From: Homarus americanus
Lineage: Eukaryota > Arthropoda > Malacostraca > Decapoda > Nephropidae
DNA: 64,000 nt
Direction of reading: 5' to 3'
Assembly (NCBI RefSeq): GCF_018991925.1
Contig: NW_024744406.1
Span: 22,418 to 86,417, forward strand
Shown here: piece after piece, positions 50,650 to 61,600 of the stretch
Layout of the letters: each line of letters opens with the position of its first letter
How positions within the stretch are numbered: position 1 is the stretch's first letter
Translations under genes and position numbers: made by a program
Notes under the pieces: generated by a model
The model's database searches: none
Told to the model about the DNA's origin: nothing
What the model saw: the letters and a program-made list of their open reading frames with translations, nothing else

Positions 50650-53600
50650 CTCTGACATATAACAGGTACACAACACTCCCCAGGTACACCTCTGGCCTCC
50701 CAGGTACTCCTCTGACACTCCCAGGTACACCTCTGACACTCCCAGGTACCCTCTGACACTCCCAGGTATCCTCTGACACTCCCAGGTACTCCTCTGACAC
50801 TCCCGTGCTCCTCTGACACTCCCAGGTACCTCTGACACTCCCAGTTACACCTCCGACTTCTCAGTTACACCCCTGACACTCCCAGGTACACCCCCAGCAC
50901 GCCCAGGTACACCTTTGATACTCTCAGGGTACACCTCTGACACTTCAGATACACCTCTGACACTCCCAGGTACACCTGACACTCCCTGGTGCACCTCTGA
51001 CACTCCAGGTACACCACCTGACACTACCAGGTACACCTCTGACACTCCCAGGTACTCCTTGACGCTCCCAGGTGCTCCTCCGACACTCCCAGGAACACCT
51101 CTGACACTCCCAGGTACCTCTGACACTCCCAGGTACCATGACACTCCCAGGTGCACCTCAGACACTGCCAGGTACACCTCAGACACTACCAGGTACACCT
51201 CAGATACTCCCAGGTACAGCTCAGACACTCCCAGGTACACCTCAGACACTCCCAGGTGCCTGACCACTTCAAGTGCACCTCTGACACTCCCAGGCACACC
51301 CCTGACACTCCGACACCCCTCACACTCCCAGGTACACTGCTGACACTCCCAGGCACACTCCTGGCCTCCCAGGTACCTGCTGACAATCCCAGATACACCT
51401 CTGACCTCCATGTACACCTCTGACACCTCCAGGTACGTCAGACACTCCCAGGTACACCCCTGACACTCTCAGGACACCTCTGACGTTTCAGGTACCTCTG
51501 ACGCTCCCAGGTACACCTTGACACTCCCAAGTACACCTCCTGACACTCCCAGGTACCTCAGACACTCCCAGGTACACCTCCAGACACTCCCAAGTACCTC
51601 TGACCTCCCAGGTACACCTCTGTCACTCCCAGGTACCCCTGACAATCCCAGTTACACCCCTAACACTCCCATGTAGCACCTCCCAACAATCCCAGGTACC
51701 TCAGGCACTCCCAGGTACACATCTGACACTCCCAGGTACTCAGCCAGCCTCCCAGGTACACCACTGACACTCCCTTGTACACCTCCTGACCTCCCAGGTA
51801 CACCAATGACATTCCAGGTACACCTCTGACACTACCAGGTACACCTCAGACACTCCCAGGTACACCCCTGACACTCCCAGGTACACCTCTGACACTCCCA
51901 GGTACACCTCTGACACTCCCTGGTACTCATCTGACACTCCCAGGTACCTCAAACCTCCCAGGGACACCTCAGACACTCCCAGGTACACCTCTGACATTCC
52001 CAGGTACACCGATGACCTCCCAGGCACACCTCAGACACTGCCAGGTACACCTCAGACACCACCAGGTACACCTTAGACACTCCCAGGTACCATCAGACAC
52101 TCCCAGGTACACCTCAGACACTCCCGGTACCTTGTGACACTCCAGTACACCTCTGACCTCCCAGGTACACCGCTGACACTCCCAGGTACACCGCTGACGC
52201 TGACACTGCCAGATGCAGCTGACACTGCCGGTACACCTCAGACACTGCCAACCTCAGCCTCCCAGGTACAGCTCATACACTCCCAGATACCTCAGACACT
52301 CCCCAGGCGCACCTGTGATACTCCCAGGCCACACCTCTGACACTCCCAGGTACACCGCTGACCTCCCAGGTACACCGCTGACACTGCCAGATACACCTCT
52401 GACTTGGGTTCACCTCTGGCACTCCCAGGTGCACCTCCCATGCTCCCAGGTACACCCCTGACCTCCCAGGTACAAATCAGACACTTCAGGTACAGCTCAG
52501 GCCTCCTGGTACACCTCAGACACTCCCAGGTACACCTGGAGACACTCCCAGGTACACCTCTGACCTCCCAGGTACACCGCGCTGTCACTCCCAGACACCC
52601 TGACACTCCGAGGTACACATCTGACAATCCCAGGTACACCTCAGATTCAGGTGCCTCACCAGGTACACCACACTTCAGGTGCACCTCCTGACACTCCCAA
52701 GGTACACCAATGACACTCCCAGGTGCACCACACACACTCCTGGTACACCTCTGACACTCCCAGGTACACCAATGACACTCCCAGGTACACCTCTGACACT
52801 TCCAGGTACACCTCTGACACTTCCTGGAGTACCTCTGACACTCCCAGGTACACCTCTGACACTCCCAGGTGCACCTCTGACACTCTCAGGAACACCTCCT
52901 GACACTCCCAGGTACACCTCTGACACTCACAGGTACACCTCTGACACTCCCCAGGTACACCTTTGACACTCCTGGTGCACCTCCTGACACTCCCAGGTAC
53001 GTCTGACACTCCCAGGTACACCTCAGACACTCCCAGGTACACCAGACACTCCCAAGTACACCTCTGACACTCCCAGGTACACCTCTGTCACTCCCAGGTA
53101 CACCCCACAGTAATCCAGTTACACCACAACACTCCCATGTATGCACCTCTGACAATCCCAAGGTGCCTCAGACACTCCCAGGTACACATCTGACACTCCC
53201 AGGTGCTCAATGACACTCCCAGGTGCACTGACACTCCTTGTACACCTCTGACCTCCCAGGTACACCAATGACATTCCCAGGTACACCTGACACTACCAGG
53301 TACACCTCAGACCTCCCCAGGTACACCCCTGACACTCATGGTACACCTCTGACACTCCCAGGTACACCTCTGAGAGGCACTCCCTGGTGCTCATCAGCCT
53401 CAGATTTTTACCTCCAAACACTCCCAGGGACACCTCAGACACTCCAGGTACACCTCTGACATTCCCCGGTACAGTGACACTCAGGCACACCTCCAGACAC
53501 TGCCAGGTGCACCTCAGACACCACCAGGTACACCTTGGAACCTCCCGGGTACAGCTCAGACTTACTCCCAGTGCACCTCAGACACTCCCAGGTACACCTG

Positions 53601-55912
53601 TGACACTCCCAAGTACACCTCTGACACTCCCAGGTACACCACTGACACTCCCCAGGTACACCACTGACACTGCCAGATACACCAAGGCACTGCCAGGTAC
53701 ACCTCAGACACTGCCAGATTACACCTCAGACACTCCCAGGTACTCATACACTCCCCAAGGATACACCTCAGACACTCCCAGATTGCACCTGTGATACTCC
53801 CAGGCACCTCACGACTCCCAGGTACACCGCTGACACTCCCAAGGTACCACCGCTGACACTGCCAGATACACCTGACACTCCAGGTTCACCTCTGACACTC
53901 AGGTACCTCCCATACTCAGGTACCCCTGGCCTCCCAGGTACAAATCAGACACTTCCAGGTACAGTAGGCACTCCTGAGGCACACCTCAGACACTCCCAGG
54001 TACCTGAGACACTCCCAGGTACACCTCTGACACTCCCAGGTACACCATGTCACTCAGGTACCCCCTGCTCCGAGGTACACATCCCAGGCAATCCAGGTAC
54101 ACCTCAGACATTCCCAAGGTACACCCCTCTGACACTTCAGGTACACCACTGACACTTCCAGGTACCTCTGACACTCCCAGATGCACCAATGACACTCCCA
54201 GGTACACCACACACACTCCCTGGTACACCTCTGACACTCCCAGGTACACCAATGGCCTCCCAGATTGCACCTCTGACACTTCAGGTACCTCCTGACACTT
54301 CCTGGTACACCTCCTGGCACTCCCAGGTACACCTCCTGAGCACTCCCAGGTGCACCTCTGACACTCTCCAGAACACCTCTGAAGCACTCCCAGGTACACC
54401 TCTGACACTCACAGGTACACCTCTGAGGCTTCTGGAGTACACCTTTGGAGACTCGATTTTACCCAGGTACGTCTGACACTCCCAGGTACCTCTGATACTC
54501 CCAGGTAGCACCTCTGACACTCCCTGGTACACCTTGACACTCCCAGGTACACCGCTTACACTGCCAGATACACCTCTGACCTCCATGTACACCTCAGACA
54601 CTCCCAGGTACACCTCTGACACTTCCAGGTACACCTCTGGCACTTCCAGGTACCACCTCTGACACTCCAGGTACACCTCTGACACTCCATGCACCTCAGC
54701 GAACACTTCCAGGTACCTCAGACCTCCCAGGTACACATCAGACTGCCAGGTACACCTGAGACACTCCCAGGCCACCACTGTCCTCCCAGGTGACACTCCC
54801 AGTTACACCCTGACAACCCAGGTACACACCTCTGACAATCCGGACACCTCAAACCTCCCAGGTACACCTCTGACACTCCCAGGTACACCAATGACCTCCC
54901 TGGTACACAATGACACTCCTAATGGTACACCTCTGACCTCCCAGGTACACCAATGACACTCCCAGGTACACCTCTGACACTCCCAGGTACACCTCCGACA
55001 CTTGGGTGCACCCCTGACACTCCCAGGTACACCTCTGACACTCCCAATTTTACCTCTGACCTCCTGGTGCTCCTTTGACACTCCCAGTTACACCTCTTGC
55101 TCCAGGTACACCAATGACACTCTCAGGAACAGCAGCGGCACTCCCCATTACACCTCTGACACTAACAGGTACACCTCTGACACTCGGGTACACCGCTGTC
55201 ACTCCAGGTACCCTGACACTCCCACGTACAACCCTGACACTCCCAGGTACACGTCAGACACTCCCAGGTACCTCTATCAATCCAGGTACACCTCTGACAC
55301 TTCCAGGTATACCCCTGACACTCCCAGGTACACCCTGACAATCCCAATTTACACCACTGACATTCCTGGTACACCTCTGACACACCAGGTACACCTCCGA
55401 CACTCAAGATACACCCTGACACCTTCACGTACACAATGACGCTCATTAGGTACCGCTGACACTCCAGTTACTGCACCCAGCTGAGCTTGCTCCAGGTACA
55501 CCTCCTGTCACTCCATGTACACCAGACACTTCCAGGTGCACCTGAACCTCCCAGGTACTGTGTCACTCCCAGGTTACACCCCTGACACTCCCAGTTTTTA
55601 CCTCTATCAATCCAATTTGCCTCTGACACTTCAGGTATACCCCTGACACTCCCAGACACCCCTGACAATCAGGTACACCACTGACCTCCCTGGTACACCT
55701 CTGACACTCTCAGGCACACCAATGACACTCCCAGAACACCTCTGACACTCCCAGGTACACCTCCGACACTCCCAGGTACACCCGGCCTCCCAGGTACCTC
55801 GGCCTCCCAGGTACACCTCTGACACTCCCTGGTGCTCGCTGACACTCAGACACACCTCAAACCTCCCAGGTACACCAATGACACTCTCAGGAACTTCTCA
55901 CCTCCAGGTACC
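50650..55912 (-). repeat. Satellite array, class I, third section
   Basis: Resumes with CTCTGACATATAACAGGTAC, a variant of the block C end unit, in the same orientation as before the island. GGTACAC dominates and GCCTCCC/GACCTCCC forms are frequent. Regular runs occur at 50.9-51.3 kb and 51.8-51.95 kb. Block B copies lie near 52,470 and 53,938. No other sequence is present. Confidence 0.92.
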
Positions 55913-55935
55913 TGACGGTATTATAATTGAGAAAG

Positions 55936-56205
55936 GTTAAGATAACAGCTGGGCATCCACTCTACAAACTGAATTAGTTGCCATACTCACAGCTATTAAA
56001 TTCATTGAAACCACTGTACTGACAGTCTCATCATCACTGACTCTCTATCCTCACTACTTGCCCTTGGTACCCTCGACTCAGGTGTCACGATCTTGTCTCT
56101 GAAGCCAGACACAAATATGCGTGCCTTGTTGACCGAAGTGTCAGGGTCAAACGTGTGAATCCCTCATAGGCCTCATAAAGGCATGACGGAGTTGATACCG
56201 CAAAC
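55936..56205 (+). pseudogene. RNase H domain remnant (non-LTR element)
   Basis: Three frames are needed. STLQTELVAI plus LTAIKFIE (55,956-56,015) corresponds to the segment with the catalytic Glu of retroelement RNase H. ITDSLSSLLAL (56,033-56,065) carries the catalytic Asp in the typical TDSLSSL context. EARHKYACLVDRSVRVK with VNPS (56,101-56,166) precedes the usual WIPSHIG motif. Two stops follow (56,167-56,169 and 56,176-56,178) before HDGVDTAN, which resembles the last GNEKADxxA motif. At least two frameshifts and two stops make it non-functional. Confidence 0.75.
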
Positions 56206-56396
56206 TCGCGTCTAACACCGTTGAATACAATTTGGGTCTGTCAAAAGAACCATAAAACGTAATTAGGAAAGAACTTATTGGTAAGGTTTGACACCGTAGA
56301 CAAGTGCAAACAGGCACTGAATCGATCCATAGTTACCGCCGATGAGATGTGTCCAAGTGAAACATGTATGGGCAAATGTAAGATACTAGATTACAA

Positions 56397-56647
56397 GATG
56401 TTGTAACCGCTAGATTAAGGTTGGAATATAAGTACTTACTCTGGCATTATGTTCCTCAAGCGGATGTAAACAAAACTAAATGTATGGGGTGTGTGGCCAT
56501 ACGCTAATATTACACACTTGAATTCGATCCTCGACTGTGTGAAGATAGAGACAGCACAGGGACAGGTCAAGCACACTGTGTGAAATGGCACAACACTTCA
56601 TCTCTAATGGCAAGATAGCCGACATGTAGATTGTATCCACTTTTGCA
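56397..56647 (+). pseudogene. C-terminal tail of the retroelement ORF2
   Basis: DVVTARLRLEYKYL (56,397-56,438) is the characteristic segment that follows RNase H in many arthropod jockey-like proteins. A KCMGC (CxxC) lies at about 56,478-56,492, then after a shift YTLEFDPRLCEDRDS (about 56,509-56,553), which fits the HxLxHYxLxC...R pattern of a zinc-binding tail. MAQHFISNGKIADM (56,585-56,626) then a stop and a FALS-like end complete it. At least one frameshift and a Trp-to-stop-like change are visible. Confidence 0.7.
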
Positions 56648-56970
56648 CTCAGTAATATATCCAGTTCTCATGTACAGAACCAAATACGCAATGCTTGAAT
56701 ACCTCCCACGTAAATGTGAATAACAAGTGTGAGGAGCCAGACATACTGCCTCACACGCCTGTCGCATTTGTGAATAAGTTGCCCAGCCAATACATAAGAA
56801 CTAAACAAATAATGTAAATGAAATACTATTAAGCACCGGTGCCATAATATCGACAACCGGGTTAATTATTATGAACCTTTGTAAACCCTACTCTGTAATC
56901 CTTTTGCTACCGCTCACAGGGATTGATGTGGAATTGCACAATATTACGCTGCAAGCGGCAAAATCAAATC
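56648..56970 (+). other. Probable 3' untranslated part of the retroelement
   Basis: AT-rich sequence without open frames, containing GCACCGGTGCC (a short palindrome near 56,834-56,844), AATAATGTAAATG and TTAATTATTATG. It ends near GGCAAAATCAAATC, where satellite resumes. There is no AATAAA plus A-run at the end, so the exact element border is uncertain. Confidence 0.5.
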
Positions 56971-58670
56971 ACCCTCTGACACTCCAGGTACACCCCTGAC
57001 ACTCCCAGACACACCCTGACACTCCCAGGTACACCTCTGAAAATCCCAGGTACACCTTTGACACTTCCAGGCCCTGCCTGACACTCCAGGTACACAACTG
57101 ACACTCCAGGTACTCACTGACATTCCCTGGTACACCTCTGAGCCACACCAGGAACACCTCTGACTCCAAGGTACACCTGAGGCACTTTCAGTATACCAAT
57201 GACACTCGTAGGTACACCGCTGACACTCTCAGGTACCGCTGACACTCCCAGGTACACCTCTCACACTCCCAGGTACACCAATGACACTCCCAGGTACATC
57301 ACTGACACTCCTGGTACACCTCTGACACTCCCAGGTACACCAATGACACTCAGGTACACCTCTGACACTTCAGGTGCACCCTGACTTGCTCCCAGGTACT
57401 CCCTCTCACTCCCAGGTAGTCGGCACTTCCAGGCTGTGATACTCCCACGTACACTTCTGACACTCCCAGTTACACCCCTGACACTCCCAGGTACACCCCT
57501 GACACTCCCAGGTACACCCCTGACACTCCCAGGTACACCTCTGACACTCCCAGGTACACCTTTGACACTCCCAGGTACACCTCGATACTGCAGGCACACC
57601 TTTGACTCCCAGGTACTCCACTGACACTCCTGGTACACCTCGAGCCTCCCAGGTTCTGACACTCCCTGGTTAACCTCTGACACTCCCTAGTTCACCTCTG
57701 ACATTCCCAGGTACACCAATGACACTCCCAGGTACACCTCTGACCTCCCAGGTACACCTCGGCCACTCCCAGGTACACCTGACACTCCCAGGTACACCTC
57801 TGACACTCCCAGGTACACCTCGACACTCCCTGGTACTCCTTTGACACTCCAGTTACACCTCAAGCCTCCCAGGTACACCGGCGACACTCTCAGGAACGCG
57901 CTGACACTCCACGTACACCTCTGAGCACTAACAGGTACACCTCTCACACTCCAGGTACACCGCTGTCACTCCCAGTACACCTGACACTCCCAGGTACACC
58001 CCTATTTTCCACAGGTACGTCAGACACTCCCAGGTACACCTCTATCAATCCCAGGTACACCTCTGACGCTTCAGGTATACCCCTGACACTCCAGGTACAC
58101 CCTGATAATCCCAGGTACACCACTGACATTCCCACAATTTTCTGACACACCCAGGTACACCTCGTCTCACCCCTGACACTTTCAGGGCTGCACCAATGAC
58201 ACTCGTGGGTGCAGCTGATATCCCAGTTACACCGCTGACACTCCCAGGTACACCTCTGTCACTCCATGTACACCTCAGACATGGAACACCTCAGACACTC
58301 CAGGTACACCTTTGTCATTCCCAGGTACACCCCTGGCCTCCCAGTTACACCCCTGACAACCCGGAGTACACCTCTGACTGACAATCCCAGGTACACCTCA
58401 GACACTCCCGGGTACACCTCTGACACTCCCAGGTACCAATGACACTCCCAGGTACACCACTGACACTCCCTGGTACCTCTGACCTCCCAGGCACTCCAAC
58501 TCCCAGGTGCCTCCCCAGGCACTCCCAGGTACACCTCCGACACTCCCAGGTACACCTGACACTCCCACTGACATTCCCTGGTACACCTCTGACACACCCA
58601 GACACCCCTGACACTCCCAGGTACACCTCTGACACTCCCAGGTACACCTCTGACACTCCCTGGCAACTCC
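56971..58670 (-). repeat. Satellite array, class I, fourth section
   Basis: GGTACAC units with occasional GCCTCCC/GACCTCCC forms. A block A copy lies near 57,435 (GATACTCCCACGTACAC followed by TTCTGACACTCCC). The section contains the most regular run in the window, listed separately. It ends sharply at about 58,670. Confidence 0.92.
57478..57582 (-). repeat. Near-perfect run of five monomers
   Basis: Five consecutive 21-bp units (starts at 57,478, 57,499, 57,520, 57,541 and 57,562) read CTGACACTCCCAGGTACACC plus one base, with two substitutions in all. Exact 21-bp spacing confirms the monomer length and suggests recent local duplication. Confidence 0.95.
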
Positions 58671-61600
58671 TTGACACTCCCCAGTACACCTCAAACACCC
58701 CAGCACCAATGACACCTAAGAACACTCACACCCCAGGCACACCTCTGACACCATCAGGCACCCTGACACTCCGGCACACTGCCAACACCCTGACACACAC
58801 CTGAGCACTTGAAAATCCCAGGTACACCGACACTTCCAGGCATACCCTGACACTTCTCAGACACACCAATGACAATCCAGGCACTCCACTGACATTCCCT
58901 GGTACACCTCTGACACACACCCAGGCACACCTCTGACACCAAAGCAACACCCTGACACCTTCAGGCACACCAACGACACCTGCAGGCACACCGCCGACAC
59001 CTCAGGCACACCGCCGACACCCCAGGCACACCTCCTCACACCCCAGAGGCCCAACGACACCCCAGGCACATCACAGACACCCCTGGCACACCACTGACAC
59101 TCCCCAGACACTCCAGGCACACCCTGACACTTCCAGGCACACCCTGAGACCCCAGGCACTCCTCCACACTCCCAGGCACTCCCTCCACACTTCCAGGCAC
59201 CCGTGACACTCCCCACGCACACCTACACCCCAGTTACACCTCCGACACTCCCCAGTTACATGCACTCTGATGATCCTACAGCACCCCTATGACACTCCCC
59301 AGGCTTACCTCTGATACACCTCTGAACTGGACACTTGAATTTCCAGGCACACCTCCGATACTGCAGGCAACAATCCCTTGACACTCCCCAGGTCCTCCAC
59401 TTATTCCCGGCACACCTCTGACTCTCCCAGGTTCACCTCTGACACTTCCCTGGTTAACTCCTGACACTCTCGGTTCACCTCTGACACTCCCTGGTACACC
59501 CCACTCCCAGGCACACCTCTGACACTCCCAAGTACACCTCTGACACCTGCACACCCCTAGGTACTACTCTGACACCCCTGGCACACCTCTGACACCCCAG
59601 GACACATCTTACACTCCCTGGTTCTCCCCTGACACTCCCAGGTACACCTCAGACACCTGAGGCACACCGCTGACACCCCAGGCACATCTCTGACACTCTC
59701 CAGACATTCCCATACAACTCTGCACACCCTCTGACATAAACAGGCACACCCTTGACACTCCCAGGCACACCTCTGACACCCAGGTACCCTCTGACACCCT
59801 GTACACCTCTGACACTCCCAGGCACATCTCTGACACCCCAGTAGCCTCTGACACCTCCCAGGCACTACTCTGACACTCCCAGGTACCTCTAAATACATCC
59901 AGCCTCTGACACCCCAGTCACACCTCCGACACTCCCAGTCACACCCCTGACACCCCAGGCACACCCCTGACACTCACAGGCACACCTTGATACCCCCAGG
60001 CACACCTCTGACACTCCAGATACACCCCTGCACCCCAGGCACACCAACGACACTTGGCACCCCTGACACCCCCAGGCACACCACACACACCAGGCACACC
60101 TCACACCCCAGGCACCCTTGACGCCTCCCAGGCTCCTCCCACACCCCCAGAAACACCTCTGACACCCCAGGCACACATCTTACACTCCCCAGGCACACCG
60201 CTGACACTTGCACACATCAGACACTCACAGGCACACCCTCAGACACTACCAGGTACACCCAGATACTCCCCAGGACAGTCGACACTCCCCAGGTACACCT
60301 CGACACTCCCAGGCACACCTCTGACACCCAGGCACTACTCTGACACCCCCTGGTACACCCTCTGACAATCCCAGACACATCTTACACTCCGGCCCCTCCC
60401 CTGACACTCCCAGGCACACCTCAGACACCTGAGGCACACCGCTGACACCCCAGACAACTCTGAAACTCCAAGTACATCTGATAACCCCAGTACACCTCTG
60501 ACATAAACAGGCACACCCCTGACACTCCCAGTACACACCTCTGACACTCACGTACCTGACACTCTGCACAACCTCACACTCCTAGGCACATTCGACACTC
60601 CCAGGTGTACCTCTGACACTCCCAGCACTACCTGACACTCCCAGGTACCTCTAACACCCCCAGGACACCCCTGACACCCCCAGACACCTCCGACACTCCC
60701 AGTTACAACCTGACACCCAGACACTCTACACCACACAGGCACACCTATAATACCCAGGTACACCCTGACACCTCCACACATCTGCAACTCCCAGGACACT
60801 AATGACACTCTTGCACCTCTGACACTCCAGCCACCACTGACACTACCAGGTACACCTCTGACACCCCAGGCACCTTGACGCTCCCAGGTGCCTCCCAAAC
60901 CCCAGAAACACCTCTGACTCCCAGGCACACCCCTGACACCCCAGGCAGCTGACACCCCAGGCACACCCCAGACACTGCCAGGGCACACCCCACACACAAC
61001 AGGCACACCCCAGAACCCTCCAGCACACCCCAGACACCCCAAGCACACCTTGACACCCCAGCACACCTCACACCCCAGGCACAACCCTGCCACCCCAGTA
61101 CACCCCCCTGACACTCCCAGTTACACCCCCAACACCCCAATGCACACCCCTGACAATCCCAAGACACCTGACACCCAGACACCCCAGACACCCCCAGCAC
61201 ACCCCTGCCACAGGCACACCTCTGACACTCCCAGGCACCTGACGCCCCAGGTGCTCCTCCGACACCCCAGAACACCTCTGACACTCCCAGGCAACCTCTG
61301 ACACCCCAGGCACACTGCTGACACTCCCAGGCACACCCTTACACCCCAAGCACACCCTGACACCAGACACCCAGACACTCCTGTACACCTCAGACACTCC
61401 CTACACTCTCTACACTCCCAGGCACCAGACACTACCACACCTCTGGCACTCCCAGGCACACCCCCTGACACTCCCCAGTCACACCCCCAACACTCCCCAT
61501 GCACACCTCTGACAACCCAGACACCTCAGACACCCCAGGTACACATCTGAACAATTGTACCCAATGACAACCCCAGGACACCACACTGACACTCAGCACC

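Larger units (their letters stand above)
10190..54160 (-). repeat. Block B copies in the minus-oriented array
   Basis: The marker ACAAATCAGACACTTCC (or a near variant) is found near 10272, 19590, 23329, 26685, 30295, 31833, 32320, 37129, 45905, 52470 and 53938, and again near 62263. It is flanked upstream by GCCAGATACACC and CCATGTTCACC, and downstream by CCGCTGTCACTCCCAGG, CTGAGGTACACATCTGACAA, CAGACATTCCC and CACTGACACTTCC. Intervals of 3739, 3356 and 3610 bp between 19.6 and 30.3 kb match the block C period there. Confidence 0.75.
55913..56970 (+). mobile_element. Decayed 3' end of a non-LTR retrotransposon
   Basis: A 1,058-bp island inside the satellite. Translated pieces match the end of an arthropod jockey/RTE-like element: an RNase H domain (55,936-56,205) and a conserved C-terminal region (56,397-56,647), followed by about 320 bp that looks like 3' untranslated sequence. 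Reverse transcriptase and endonuclease are missing, so the copy is 5'-truncated, as is usual for target-primed insertions. Several frameshifts and stops make it inactive. No poly-A tail or clear target duplication was seen. Family assignment is by motif recognition only. Confidence 0.75.

Noticed and set aside
56567..56856. Minus-strand open frames (60-66 codons) in the retroelement fragment
   Set aside because: They overlap the plus-strand retroelement C-terminus and 3' region and have no recognisable motif of their own.
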